Under the pieces are notes generated by a model that had not been told where the DNA came from, searched no databases, and worked only from the letters and a program-made list of their open reading frames with translations. 64,000 nucleotides of DNA from Clostridium bovifaecis (GTDB taxonomy: Bacteria > Bacillota > Clostridia > Clostridiales > Clostridiaceae): positions 1,705,249 to 1,769,248 of the forward strand of contig CP046522.1 of the NCBI GenBank assembly GCA_009738435.1, given 5' to 3'. This document shows positions 8,339 to 17,923 of this stretch, piece by piece; the stretch's first letter is position 1, and every line of letters starts with the position of its first letter. Both the position numbers and the translations under genes were made by a program.

Positions 8339-8530
8339 ATGATAAATTTAACTGGATTAAATAATAAGCAACTATATTTAAATGCGGACCACATTGAAAA
8401 AATAGAGCAAGTTCCAGAAACTATAATAACCCTTACTAATGGTAAAAAGTATATCGTACTTGAGACACCGGAAGAAGTTATAAATAGAGTTATAGAATAT
8501 AAGAGAAAGATTTTTACGCTGGGTTTATAG
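8339..8530 (+). CDS. flbD: FlbD/SwrD family flagellar protein
   Basis: This 63-residue protein (MINLTGLNNKQLYLNADHIEKIEQVPETIITL followed by TNGKKYIVLETPEEVINRVIEYKRK) matches the small FlbD family. Its Bacillus subtilis member, SwrD, raises stator torque and supports swarming. An upstream in-frame start at 8297 would add 14 residues encoded by repeat DNA. ATG 8339, just after a GGGGG ribosome site, is chosen because the family starts MIxLT. Position between flgE and motA is the standard one. Confidence 0.92.
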   Translation: MINLTGLNNKQLYLNADHIEKIEQVPETIITLTNGKKYIVLETPEEVINRVIEYKRKIFTLGL

Positions 8531-8543
8531 GAGGCAATTTACA

Positions 8544-9353
8544 ATGAAAAGACAAGACATGCTAACCCTTATAGGATTGTTAGCAGGAACAGGACTTATG
8601 ATTTACGGTATGTTAAGCGGGGGCGGTACTTTTAAAATGTTTTTTGATCCCGCATCAATAGCAATTACTGTAGGAGGTTCCATAAGTGCTTTACTGATTA
8701 ATTATCCTTTAAACGAGTTTAAGAGATTAATTAAGGTAATGATTCAAAGTTTCAAAGATAGTAGTATGAACGGTTTATCTATAATTAATGAATTTGGAGA
8801 GCTGTCTAAAAAGGCAAGAAGAGAGGGTTTATTATCTCTCGAAGATGATATTGATAAGATAGAAGATACTTTCTTAAAGAAGGGACTTCAAATGGTAGTA
8901 GATGGAATAGAGCCTGAAACTATAAGAGAAATCTTAGAATTGGAAATAGGAGAGATGGAAAAAAGGCATAAAGATGGCTCAGACATGCTAAGGTCTTGGG
9001 CAGCATATGCACCAGCTTTTGGTATGCTTGGTACTCTTATAGGACTTATTCAAATGCTTGCAAATCTTAATGATCCATCAGCTCTTGGTCCTGGAATGGG
9101 TAAAGCTCTTATAACTACTTATTATGGTTCTCTTATTGCAAACCTTATTGCAAATCCTATGGCAGCTAACCTTAGCTATAAAAGTGGACAGGAAGCAACT
9201 TCAAGGGAAATGATGTTAGAAGGTGTACTTGCAATACAATCTGGAGTCAACCCAAGAATTGTAGAAGAAAAGCTAGTATCGTATTTAAATCCTTTAGATA
9301 AGAAGAAATACTATGAAGTACAAGCAACTAGTGAGGTGGAAGCGGATGTCTAA
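8544..9353 (+). CDS. motA: MotA, flagellar stator proton/ion channel subunit
   Basis: MotA forms the pentameric ring around MotB in the stator that converts ion flow into torque. Four membrane segments are visible: about residues 8-27, 33-53, and a pair within AWAAYAPAFGMLGTLIGLIQML and ITTYYGSLIANLIANPMA. The cytoplasmic loop between helices 2 and 3 contains ARREGLLSLEDD, whose Arg and Glu residues correspond to the FliG-interacting charges. Length 269 is normal. Its last codons overlap the start of motB, indicating translational coupling. Confidence 0.95.
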   Translation: MKRQDMLTLIGLLAGTGLMIYGMLSGGGTFKMFFDPASIAITVGGSISALLINYPLNEFKRLIKVMIQSFKDSSMNGLSIINEFGELSKKARREGLLSLEDDIDKIEDTFLKKGLQMVVDGIEPETIREILELEIGEMEKRHKDGSDMLRSWAAYAPAFGMLGTLIGLIQMLANLNDPSALGPGMGKALITTYYGSLIANLIANPMAANLSYKSGQEATSREMMLEGVLAIQSGVNPRIVEEKLVSYLNPLDKKKYYEVQATSEVEADV

Positions 9354-10074
9354 ACGAAAAAAGCCTGAGGGAAGTGAGGTTAATACTGAGGCATGGCTAG
9401 CAACCTATGCTGATACAATCACACTGGTACTAACATTTTTCGTTTTATTATACTCTTATTCAAATATAGACGCTGTAAAATTTAAACAATTGAGTACCTC
9501 TCTTCAATCTGTTTTAACAGGCCAAAATAGCACAAGTGTACTAGAATTTAACTATAATGGAGAAGTGCCTATTGTAGGGCCTCCTCAAGATTTAGGCCCA
9601 CAACAAGGGGGAGAAAGCCAAGGTATGTACAGCAAGGTAAAAAGCTTTGTTGATACAAACAATTTAAAAGATGTTGTGGAAATAAAAAAAGATACCAAAG
9701 GAATTATTATTGAATTAAAAGATAATGTACTATTTGATACGGCAAAAGCAGAAATAAAAGAGCCTAGTAGAGGCATCTTAGATAAGATAAGTAAGCTTAT
9801 AGGATCTTTTCCTAATGAAATTATTGTTGAAGGACATACTGATAACGTACCAATTCACAATTATGAATTTGCAAGTAACTGGGAGTTATCTACTCAAAGA
9901 GCTGTTAATGTTTTGAAGTATTTTGTTGAAAATAAGGGTTTAAACCCTAAGAGATTTCAGGCAGCAGGATATGGAGAGTATAGGCCTATAGCTCCAAATG
10001 ATACCTATGCGAATAAGACAAAAAACAGAAGAGTTAATATATTAATTGTAGCAGGCGAAAAGGAGAGCAAGTAA
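9346..10074 (+). CDS. motB: MotB, flagellar stator peptidoglycan-anchored subunit
   Basis: MotB is the ion-conducting, peptidoglycan-binding stator subunit. After the basic N-terminus MSKRKKPEG comes the single transmembrane helix WLATYADTITLVLTFFVLLYS, in which the Asp of YADT is the ion-binding residue. The C-terminal OmpA-like domain shows VEGHTDNVPI and SNWELSTQRAVNVLKYF, with the NRRVNIL end. The frame opens upstream at 9313, but ATG 9346 with a GAGGTGG site gives the conserved start and an 8-base overlap with motA. MotB from proton or sodium motors cannot be told apart with confidence here. Confidence 0.95.
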   Translation: MSKRKKPEGSEVNTEAWLATYADTITLVLTFFVLLYSYSNIDAVKFKQLSTSLQSVLTGQNSTSVLEFNYNGEVPIVGPPQDLGPQQGGESQGMYSKVKSFVDTNNLKDVVEIKKDTKGIIIELKDNVLFDTAKAEIKEPSRGILDKISKLIGSFPNEIIVEGHTDNVPIHNYEFASNWELSTQRAVNVLKYFVENKGLNPKRFQAAGYGEYRPIAPNDTYANKTKNRRVNILIVAGEKESK

Positions 10075-10075
10075 T

Positions 10076-10555
10076 ATGGCTGAAGTAGAAAAAAAATCAG
10101 GTTCAAAAGGAAATATACTAAAAATAATTATAGTAGTTTTATTGGCGGCAGTTCTTTTAGGTGGAGGTACCTTTGCCGGATATTTTATGGCTGCTAGAAC
10201 CAAAACTGCACCTACTAATATAAATGCTGTAAACACAGGCTTAAATCAAAAAACCTTCTCTTTAGATGAATTTTTAGTTAATTTGAAATCAGATAGCTCT
10301 TCAAGATATCTAAAGGCAAAAATATATGTAGGATATGCTGATACTAAAGAAAATAAAGAATTAGAAGCAGAGTTGGATGCTAATAAAGCGATTATAAGAG
10401 ATGCAATTAATACCGTATTAAGGTCTAAAAAGCCGGAGGACTTTTCAGAAACAGGAGTTCAAAAGCTTAAAGAAGAAATCAAGACTAGAGTTAACCCTGT
10501 TTTAAAAAAAGGACAGATAGTAGATGTTTATTTTTATGAAATAATTGTTCAGTAA
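10076..10555 (+). CDS. fliL: FliL, flagellar basal body-associated protein
   Basis: FliL is a bitopic membrane protein that rings the stator and helps keep it engaged under load. A single hydrophobic segment (about residues 16-40, IIIVVLLAAVLLGGGTFAGYF) follows a Lys-rich N-terminus. The extracytoplasmic FliL domain carries LDEFLVNLKSDSSSRYLKAKIYV and ends with LRSKKPEDFSETGVQKLKEEI and the IVDVYFYEIIVQ strand, all typical. ATG 10076 is one base after the motB stop and preceded by GGAGAGCAAG. Length 159 is normal. Confidence 0.94.
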   Translation: MAEVEKKSGSKGNILKIIIVVLLAAVLLGGGTFAGYFMAARTKTAPTNINAVNTGLNQKTFSLDEFLVNLKSDSSSRYLKAKIYVGYADTKENKELEAELDANKAIIRDAINTVLRSKKPEDFSETGVQKLKEEIKTRVNPVLKKGQIVDVYFYEIIVQ

Positions 10556-10567
10556 GGATGTTTTAGC

Positions 10568-10924
10568 ATGGGAACAAAAGAAACTATAGAAATGTTTATA
10601 AGAGTTATAGTATTTTTACCCTTCATAATATTTTTAATATATTTGTTTTTTAAATATGGAGGTGCAAAGCTTCAGGAAATACAAAATGGTAAGTATATGA
10701 AAATATTAGATAGAATGCCTTTGACTAAGGAAAACAACCTTTTAATAGTGAAAATTGGAGAAAAGGGCTACGTAATTTCCTCAGCCCAAAGCAGAATTGA
10801 AATATTGATGGAGTTGAGTGATTCTGAACTCAAAAAGCTTGAGGAGAACAACAGCATTCAACAATGCGGGAACTTTAAAGAATCAATTTCTAAACTTACA
10901 ATGAAAAAGGAAGATAAAGAATGA
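10568..10924 (+). CDS. fliO: FliO/FliZ, flagellar export gate assembly protein
   Basis: FliO assists assembly of the FliP-FliQ-FliR export gate and is the least conserved of the group. This 118-residue protein has one membrane helix (about residues 10-28, [20 protein letters not shown]). A small cytoplasmic domain [29 protein letters not shown] follows, the usual beta strand set of the family. Its stop overlaps the first codon of fliP by four bases. The call rests on domain shape and invariable position just before fliP. Confidence 0.9.
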   Translation: MGTKETIEMFIRVIVFLPFIIFLIYLFFKYGGAKLQEIQNGKYMKILDRMPLTKENNLLIVKIGEKGYVISSAQSRIEILMELSDSELKKLEENNSIQQCGNFKESISKLTMKKEDKE

Positions 10925-11691
10925 AAAGAAACAAGTTTGTATTAATGAGTTTAATAATATTTACAATCATATTTTTGCTAGGAGTAAAAGCATATGCAGC
11001 TCCAGAGACTCTACCAGTTCCAAATGTCGATATTTCAATAAATAAAACAGGCTCTCCAAAGGATTATGTAGATAACATAAAACTGCTTATAGTTCTTACT
11101 ATAGTTTCTCTTCTACCGTCATTTTTAGTAATGATGACTAGCTTTACTAGAATAATTGTAGTTTTAGGGTTCATGAGGAATGCTTTAGGAACTCAACAAG
11201 CTCCTCCAAACCAGGTATTAGTTGGACTTGCTCTTTTCCTTACTATATTTATTATGGCTCCAACTTATAATACCATTAATAATGAAGCAGTTAAGCCTTT
11301 TTTAGAAAATAAAATAAATCAACAGCAAGCTTTAGAAAAGGCTTCAAATCCAATCCGAAAATTTATGCTGAAGGAAACAAGGGATAAGGATTTGGAACTA
11401 TTTTTAGATATTTCAAAAGCTGATAAAACAAAAATAACTAAAGATAACGTTCCTCTTCAAATAGCTATTCCTTCCTTTATAATAAGTGAACTCAAAACTG
11501 CGTTTACTATCGGATTTTTAATTTATATACCATTTTTAATAATAGACATTGTTGTGGCAAGTGTTCTAATGTCTATGGGAATGTTTATGCTGCCACCAGT
11601 TATGATATCACTGCCATTTAAAATATTGCTATTTGTAATGGTAGATGGATGGTATCTTCTTGTAAAATCCTTAGTTATGGGATATGCGTGA
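10921..11691 (+). CDS. fliP: FliP, flagellar type III export gate protein
   Basis: FliP forms the core pentamer of the export gate in the MS ring. The protein starts with a signal-like segment (residues 1-26, ending AYA-AP). It then has paired membrane helices containing [46 protein letters not shown] sequence, a periplasmic loop, and C-terminal helices [21 protein letters not shown]. The [16 protein letters not shown] motif is diagnostic. Length 256 is normal. It overlaps fliO by four bases. Confidence 0.96.
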   Translation: MKRNKFVLMSLIIFTIIFLLGVKAYAAPETLPVPNVDISINKTGSPKDYVDNIKLLIVLTIVSLLPSFLVMMTSFTRIIVVLGFMRNALGTQQAPPNQVLVGLALFLTIFIMAPTYNTINNEAVKPFLENKINQQQALEKASNPIRKFMLKETRDKDLELFLDISKADKTKITKDNVPLQIAIPSFIISELKTAFTIGFLIYIPFLIIDIVVASVLMSMGMFMLPPVMISLPFKILLFVMVDGWYLLVKSLVMGYA

Positions 11692-11701
11692 GGTGATATA
11701 A

Positions 11702-11971
11702 ATGAGCGAAGATATGGTAATAGGTATATTAAAGGATGCAATTTCAACGGGAATTTTAGCAGCAGCTCCAATTTTAATTGTATCTATAGTCATAGGTCTT
11801 ATAATAAGTATATTTCAAGCGACTACTCAAATTCAGGAGCAAACTTTAACCTTTGTACCAAAGCTTATTGGAGTTGCCTTAGTAGGCCTTATTACAGCAA
11901 AATTTATGAATCAAACAATTGTAAGTTTTACTGAAAGAATATTCGCAATTATAGCAAACATAGCTAATTAG
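11702..11971 (+). CDS. fliQ: FliQ, flagellar type III export gate protein
   Basis: A two-helix membrane protein of 89 residues: helix one covers AAPILIVSIVIGLIISIFQ and helix two covers LIGVALVGLITAKFMNQ, separated by the conserved ATTQIQEQTLTFVPK loop. This is the standard FliQ architecture; four copies wrap around the FliP-FliR core. ATG 11702 follows AGGTGAT. It lies directly between fliP and the fliR/flhB fusion. Confidence 0.96.
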   Translation: MSEDMVIGILKDAISTGILAAAPILIVSIVIGLIISIFQATTQIQEQTLTFVPKLIGVALVGLITAKFMNQTIVSFTERIFAIIANIAN

Positions 11972-11983
11972 GTGGGGTGAATT

Positions 11984-13816
11984 TTGATTAGTGTAACCTT
12001 TTTTACTGCTTATTTACTGGTATTTATTAGAATATCTTCATTTACAGTGGTAGTTCCTATATTTTTTCCCAAGGGAACGCCTCAGATAGTAAAAGTTATG
12101 TTTAGTGGGATTATAGCTTTTATTTTATTACCTATGATAGATTATACATATTTGAATCAGATAAATAATAACTTTCAATTAATAGTATACTGCTTAAGCG
12201 AAGTAGCAACAGGCCTCACCTTTGGATTTATTACAAGTTTGTGCTTTTACTGTATAAGATTAGCTGGATCAATAATGGACATGCAGGTCGGTTTTGCAAT
12301 GATCTCTATGTTTGATCCAACTTCCGAAGGCAATGTAACTTTAATCGAGAGGATCCTCTATTGGTTTAGTTTAATAACTTTTCTAGTAATTGATGGTCAT
12401 CATATGCTTATTAAAACATTAGTAGAGAGTTTTAGTATTATACATCTAGGAAAATTTATTTTGTCTCAAAAAAGCGCTATGCTTGTTATTGAAGTTTTTA
12501 CCAAGTATTTTGAATTAGGATTGAGAATAGCAATACCTATAGTATTGATTATTATATTGACAGATTTAACTATGGGACTTATGGCTAAAACCGTTCCGCA
12601 GTTAAACATAATGATTTTAGGTCTTCCAGTAAAAATTCTATTAGGTTTAAGCGTTTTATCTTTGTCACTTCCAATGTTTTATAACATTTTGGTTACTGCC
12701 TTTGATAATATACCAAGTACCATAAGGCAGCTATATAAGCTTATACCACTAGTTATGATTTTTGCATCTGATGATAAAACAGAAGAAGCTACACCACATA
12801 AGATGAGTGAAGCTAAGAAAAAAGGTCAAGTTGCAAAGAGTAAAGAAGTTGCTTCTGCTATTACATTAGTAACTTCGACCATTATTTTAATAACTTTAGG
12901 GGAATACATGGTAAATTCCTTTAAAGAAGATATTATTCAATTTTTTACAGGCTATTTAAACCTAGAGTTAAATCCAGATAGTTTGCAATCCATTATTATT
13001 ACTGTTATTTGGAGATTTGCAGTAGTTTTTCTCCCTATGGTAGTGCCTATTATGGTTATGGGCATAGGGGCAAATTTACTTCAAACAGGATATATAAATA
13101 CAACAGAGCCATTAAAGCCACAGTTTTCCAAGATAAATCCTATGAATGGATTTAAGAAAATGTTTTCGATGAGGACTGTAATGGAACTTTTTAAGGATAT
13201 TGCGGTTATTTTGATAGTAGGATTTGTAGGTTATGGATTTTTAAAAAGCAACTTTAGAAAAGTTTTGGCTATGAGCAATTTAAAATTTCCAGCGATTATA
13301 AGTACTTTTTTAAAGTTATCTACAAATGTATTTTTTAGGGTAGCTTTAGTAATGGCGGCTATAGCTTTAATAGACTTTATTTACCAAAAGCTTCAGTTTA
13401 AAAAGGATATGAGGATGACAAAACAAGAGATAAAAGAAGAATTCAAGCAGATGGAGGGAGATCCTCAGGTAAAAGGCAAAATAAAGCAAAAGCAAAGGGA
13501 AATGGCCACAAGAAGAATGATGCAAAATGTTCCAGATGCATCTGTTGTAATTACAAACCCTACCCATATTGCTGTGGCCTTAAAATATGAAGAGGGAAAG
13601 GGCAATGCTCCTATACTTGTAGCAAAGGGAAGCGGGTATGTAGCCATAAAAATTAAAGAAATTGCAAATGGAAATGATATACCAATCATAGAAAATAAGC
13701 CGTTGGCTAGACTGATATTTAATCAAGTTGACTTAGAGAAAGAAATTCCTTCAGAAATGTATCAAGCTGTAGCTGAGATTTTAGCACTTGTATATAGACT
13801 AAAAAGACGAAAATAG
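11984..13816 (+). CDS. fliR/flhB: FliR-FlhB fusion, flagellar export gate protein
   Basis: One 610-residue reading frame carries both gate proteins. Residues 1 to about 260 are FliR, a hydrophobic multi-helix protein with the CFYCIRLAGSIMDMQVGFAM and MFDPTSEG segments. From about residue 264 (DKTEEATPHKMSEAKKKGQVAKS) the sequence is FlhB, with four further helices and the cytoplasmic autocleavage motif NPTH at residues 525-528, within VITNPTHIAVALKYEEG. FlhB cleavage there sets the hook-to-filament substrate switch. No stop or ribosome site separates the halves. Such fusions are known across Clostridium, so this is a lineage trait rather than an error. Start is TTG 11984 behind AGGTGGGGTGA. 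Confidence 0.95.
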   Translation: MISVTFFTAYLLVFIRISSFTVVVPIFFPKGTPQIVKVMFSGIIAFILLPMIDYTYLNQINNNFQLIVYCLSEVATGLTFGFITSLCFYCIRLAGSIMDMQVGFAMISMFDPTSEGNVTLIERILYWFSLITFLVIDGHHMLIKTLVESFSIIHLGKFILSQKSAMLVIEVFTKYFELGLRIAIPIVLIIILTDLTMGLMAKTVPQLNIMILGLPVKILLGLSVLSLSLPMFYNILVTAFDNIPSTIRQLYKLIPLVMIFASDDKTEEATPHKMSEAKKKGQVAKSKEVASAITLVTSTIILITLGEYMVNSFKEDIIQFFTGYLNLELNPDSLQSIIITVIWRFAVVFLPMVVPIMVMGIGANLLQTGYINTTEPLKPQFSKINPMNGFKKMFSMRTVMELFKDIAVILIVGFVGYGFLKSNFRKVLAMSNLKFPAIISTFLKLSTNVFFRVALVMAAIALIDFIYQKLQFKKDMRMTKQEIKEEFKQMEGDPQVKGKIKQKQREMATRRMMQNVPDASVVITNPTHIAVALKYEEGKGNAPILVAKGSGYVAIKIKEIANGNDIPIIENKPLARLIFNQVDLEKEIPSEMYQAVAEILALVYRLKRRK

Positions 13817-13828
13817 AGGGTGAATGCT

Positions 13829-15898
13829 TTGGAAAGTAATAGAAAATTAAAACTAAATGCTAAAAATTATTTGGATATGGCAGTAGCCTTTGGAGTTATG
13901 GGAATAGTTATGATGATAATTATTCCTATGCCGACAATGCTGCTAGATATATTATTAGCTTTAAATATCACCATATCAACAGTGGTTATGTTAATGACCA
14001 TGTTTACTACGGAAGTTTTACAGTTTTCTGTATTTCCTACCTTACTGCTCATTACTACTTTATTTAGATTAGGTCTTAATGTATCATCTACAAGGCTTAT
14101 ACTAAGGGATGGATATGCAGGAAAAATAATAGAGACCTTCGGCAGCTTTGTTACAGGAGATAATTATGTAGTTGGAGTGATTATATTTTTAATTATAATT
14201 ATTATACAGTTTATGGTAATAACTAATGGTGCGGGAAGAGTATCAGAAGTATCAGCAAGATTTACTCTTGATGCAATGCCAGGAAAGCAGATGAGTATAG
14301 ATGCAGATTTAAATGCTGGTCTCATATCAGAAGTTGAAGCAAGGCAAAGGCGTGAAAAAATCCAAGATGAAGCAAACTTCTATGGAGCTATGGACGGTGC
14401 ATCCAAGTTTGTAAAAGGTGATGCCATAGCTGGTATAGTTATTACGATTATAAATGTTATAGCAGGGATTATAATTGGTGTAATAATGAAAGGAATGTCA
14501 GCAGGAGATGCTGCCACTGCCTATGTAAAATTAACGATTGGTGATGGACTTGTATCCCAAATACCAGCTCTTTTAATATCAACAGGATCAGGTATATTGG
14601 TTACTCGTTCTGCATCTAGCGAAAATTTTGGTAACTTACTTGTCAAACAGTTAACAGGCTTTCCTAAGGTTTTAGCTGTTGCTTCTGCAGTGCTTTTATT
14701 CTTAGGGTTTATACCAGGACTTCCTAAAATTGCTTTCTTTATACTGGCGATTGCTACAGGGGCAAGTGCCTACTTCTTATATAAGGAGGAAAAGGAGCAG
14801 GTTATTCAGCAAATTCAAACAGAAGAGGAAGAACTTATTGAAACAGAAAGAAGAGAGCCTGAGAATGTAACTAGCTTGATTTCTGTGGAACCTATGGATA
14901 TAGAAATAGGTTATGGATTAATTCCACTTGCTGATGAAGCATCAGGAGGAGACCTTCTGCAAAGAATTGCTTCTGTACGACGTCAATGTGCTATTGAAAT
15001 GGGCATAATTGTTCAACCTATAAGGATAAGAGATAATCTTCAATTGAAAACTAATGAATATATAATAAAAATAAGAGGTACTGTGATAGCAAAGGGAGAC
15101 CTTATGCCAAGCATGCTTCTTTGTATGGATCCTAGCGGTGATGAAATAGGACTTCAAGGAATTAGGACTATTGAGCCAACATTTAATTTACCTGCTTTAT
15201 GGATTAATAATGATCAAAGAGAAGAGGCAGAGATTAAAGGTTTAACAGTGGTAGACCCTACTACTGTTATGGTTACACATTTAACAGAAACCATAAAAGC
15301 TCACTCTTATGAATTACTTGGAAGACAAGAAACAAAGCTCATCGTAGATACAGTAAAAGAAAAATACAGCACTGTTGTAGAAGAACTTATACCAGACTTA
15401 ATGACTATAGGCGAGATTCAAAAAGTACTTCAAAATCTTTTAAGAGAAAAAGTATCCATAAAGGATATGGTAACAATATTGGAGTCTTTAGCTGATAATT
15501 CAAGAAACACAAAGGATATAGAAGTATTGACAGAGTATGTAAGGTTTGCTCTTGCTAGAAACATTTGCAACCCTTTAGTTGATGAAAATGGAGCAATTAC
15601 AGTAGCTATACTTGCACCAGAACTTGAGGATTTAATAGGAAACAATATTCAAAAGTCTATGCAGGGCTCTTTCCCAGCAGTCGACCCAGAAACTACAGGA
15701 AAAATATTTGAATCCATAAAAAATGTTATGGATACTGTGCATTTTTATGAGAACCAACCTGTAATTTTAGTTTCCCCTAAAATAAGACCAGCCTTTAAGA
15801 AGCTTACTGAAATGGTATTTCCTCATTTAAATATTATATCTTTAAATGAAATACCAAATGATGTAGAAATTAGAACTGAAGGAGTTGTGACTTACTAA
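13829..15898 (+). CDS. flhA: FlhA, flagellar export apparatus major component
   Basis: FlhA forms the nonameric ring of the export gate; its cytoplasmic part receives chaperone-substrate complexes. The N-terminal half holds about eight helices and the family signature RFGLN-like run FRLGLNVSSTRLILRDG, plus SARFTLDAMPGKQMSIDADLNAG between helices. The C-terminal half (about from residue 345) is the soluble domain, with VEPMDIEIGYGLIPLADE and ending near PNDVEIRTEGVV. The frame opens with GTG 13820, but TTG 13829 has AGAGGGTGA five bases upstream and is preferred. Length about 689 is normal. The stop overlaps flhF by one base. Confidence 0.95.
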   Translation: MESNRKLKLNAKNYLDMAVAFGVMGIVMMIIIPMPTMLLDILLALNITISTVVMLMTMFTTEVLQFSVFPTLLLITTLFRLGLNVSSTRLILRDGYAGKIIETFGSFVTGDNYVVGVIIFLIIIIIQFMVITNGAGRVSEVSARFTLDAMPGKQMSIDADLNAGLISEVEARQRREKIQDEANFYGAMDGASKFVKGDAIAGIVITIINVIAGIIIGVIMKGMSAGDAATAYVKLTIGDGLVSQIPALLISTGSGILVTRSASSENFGNLLVKQLTGFPKVLAVASAVLLFLGFIPGLPKIAFFILAIATGASAYFLYKEEKEQVIQQIQTEEEELIETERREPENVTSLISVEPMDIEIGYGLIPLADEASGGDLLQRIASVRRQCAIEMGIIVQPIRIRDNLQLKTNEYIIKIRGTVIAKGDLMPSMLLCMDPSGDEIGLQGIRTIEPTFNLPALWINNDQREEAEIKGLTVVDPTTVMVTHLTETIKAHSYELLGRQETKLIVDTVKEKYSTVVEELIPDLMTIGEIQKVLQNLLREKVSIKDMVTILESLADNSRNTKDIEVLTEYVRFALARNICNPLVDENGAITVAILAPELEDLIGNNIQKSMQGSFPAVDPETTGKIFESIKNVMDTVHFYENQPVILVSPKIRPAFKKLTEMVFPHLNIISLNEIPNDVEIRTEGVVTY

Positions 15899-17012
15899 TG
15901 ATAGTTAAAAAATATGTTGTAAACAACATGAATGAAGCTATGAATAGGATAAGATATGAACTAGGTCAAGATGCAATAATAATAAGTCAAAGGAGAATAA
16001 AGAAACCTGGGCTAAAAGGACTATTTTCTTCAAAGGTGTTAGAGGTTACAGCAGCTGTTGATAATAAAAAAAGCAGTATTGATGAGAATATGAAAAGTAG
16101 TATTGATGCTATTAAAAAGGTTATGGAAGGAAAAAATCAAGATAAAAAAGCCGTACAGATAGATAATTTTTCAAAGAATGAGATTCTAAAAGAGATGCAC
16201 CAGATGAAGGAAATGATAGCTAAAATAAGCCAAACAGCAGCTACAACATCGGATTCGAATAAAAACAAGCTCCAACAAGTATTAGAACAAAACGATTTAA
16301 CTGAAGAAGTAATAAAAAGATATTAGAAAAGATTAGTGAAATGGATGAAAATATTAGCGAATTTGAAAGAGTTAAAGCTGCAATTAAAGATATGATAGAC
16401 ATATCTGATTTGGAAATGGAAGGAATAGTAGTTCTAGTTGGGCCTACTGGAGTTGGAAAGACAACTACTATAGCAAAAATTGCAGGAAGGCTTGCTCTTG
16501 TGGAGAAGAAGAAGGTTGGGCTTATAACAGTTGATACATATAGAATTGGTGCTGTAGAACAGTTGAGCACTTATGCTGATATAATGTGCATACCTTTTGA
16601 AATCGTATTTTCTGTAAAGGAAATGGAGAGCGCCTTAGAAAGCATGAAAAACTGTGACGTAATTCTAATAGACACTACAGGAAGAAGCAGCAAGAATGCT
16701 ATGCAAATCGCAGAACTAAATTCTTTTGTACAAAAGGCTAATACAAAAAACATACATATGGTAATAAGCAGTACTACAAAAAACAAAGATATAGACGCTA
16801 TTTTAGAAGGATATAAGACTCTTAACTTTAACAGCGTTATAATAACTAAATTAGATGAAACAACTACTTATGGTTCTATACTCAATATTTTAGACAGTGC
16901 AAAAAAACCTTTAAGCTTTGTAACTACTGGACAAAATGTCCCGGATGATTTTAAGAAATTGAGTGTTGAAGATGTTAGTAAACTTATACTAGGAGAGGAT
17001 CTTATATGCTAG
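15898..17012 (+). pseudogene. flhF: FlhF, SRP-type GTPase for flagellar placement (frameshifted)
   Basis: FlhF is an SRP-family GTPase that sets flagellar position or number together with FlhG. The first piece (15898-16326) is the basic N-terminal region MIVKKYVVNNMNEAMNRIRYELGQDAIIISQRR with the low-complexity linker. The second (from about 16320 to 17012) carries the N domain and the GTPase domain with GPTGVGKTTTIAKIA, DTYRIGAVEQL, DTTGRS and TKLDE. The break is at an A5 run (16314-16318); one extra base gives EEVIKKILEKISEMDEN and a full protein of about 371 residues. All G motifs are intact, so a sequence error is the likely cause. Confidence 0.88.
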
Positions 17013-17923
17013 ACCAAGCTCAAAGACTTAGACAATTAGTTAGTGAAAAAGAGAGTCACATTGAAAATAGAGAATTTACATATGCTGAGAAAACTGGTGA
17101 TGAAGCCAAAGTTATTACAGTTACATCTGGAAAAGGTGGAGTAGGTAAAAGTAACTTTGTTGTTAACTTAGGAATTACTCTTCAAAAGATGGGCAAATCT
17201 GTTTTAATCTTTGATGCCGATGTCGGCATGGGAAATGATGATGTTCTAATGGGTTTTTTACCTAAGTATAATGTATATGATGTAATGTTCAAAGATAAAC
17301 AAATAGATGAAGTAATGGTAGAGGGACCTTTTGGAATTAAACTTTTACCAGGAGGTACAGGAATTAGTAGAATAGATGAGATAGATGAACATAGAAGAAA
17401 TATGTTTTTGAATAAGTTAGGCTCTCTTAAAGGCTTTGATTTTATCCTAATGGATACAGGCGCAGGAATCAATAGGACTGTACTAGGCTTTATAAAATGT
17501 TGTGAAGAACTTATTGTAGTTACAACTCCGGAGCCAACCTCATTAACAGATGCGTATAGTTTAGTAAAGGTAGTAAATCATTTTAAGATAAAGCCCACAG
17601 CGAAAGTTGTAATAAATAGGGTAGTAGATTATAAAGAAGGACAGCATACCTTTGATAAATTCAATGGTGTAGTAGGTAAATTTTTAGGTATGAATCTAGA
17701 GCATCTTGGAAGTATATCAGAGGATAGAAAACTTATACAAGCTGTAAGAGAACAAAAACCTTTTGCGGTAAACTATCCAAATTGTAGTGCAGCTTTAGAC
17801 ATTAACGAGATAGCATTAAAGCTATGTGGAGAGAAAAGTAATAAAAAGGTGAAGGATTACAAGGATTATTTAAAAAGATATTTAATATCTTTTCATAAGG
17901 AGGGGCGCAAATGGCTGGACTAA
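17006..17923 (+). CDS. flhG: FlhG (YlxH/FleN), MinD-like ATPase controlling flagellar number
   Basis: The protein is a MinD/ParA-type ATPase with the deviant P-loop TSGKGGVGKSN (Lys near residue 48), then VLIFDADVGMGNDDVLMG and ILMDTGAGI. The N-terminal 30 residues, MLDQAQRLRQLVSEKE, match the DQA(x)xLR motif that FlhG uses to stimulate the FlhF GTPase. The C-terminal amphipathic region (KKVKDYKDYLKRYLISFHKE) could bind membrane. Length 305 is normal. It overlaps flhF by seven bases and the PilZ gene by thirteen, so the three are probably translationally coupled. Confidence 0.95.
   Translation: MLDQAQRLRQLVSEKESHIENREFTYAEKTGDEAKVITVTSGKGGVGKSNFVVNLGITLQKMGKSVLIFDADVGMGNDDVLMGFLPKYNVYDVMFKDKQIDEVMVEGPFGIKLLPGGTGISRIDEIDEHRRNMFLNKLGSLKGFDFILMDTGAGINRTVLGFIKCCEELIVVTTPEPTSLTDAYSLVKVVNHFKIKPTAKVVINRVVDYKEGQHTFDKFNGVVGKFLGMNLEHLGSISEDRKLIQAVREQKPFAVNYPNCSAALDINEIALKLCGEKSNKKVKDYKDYLKRYLISFHKEGRKWLD

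Noticed and set aside
11984..13816. FliR-FlhB fusion as an assembly artefact
   Set aside because: The frame is continuous with no repeat run at the junction, both halves are complete, and the same fusion is known in many Clostridium genomes.
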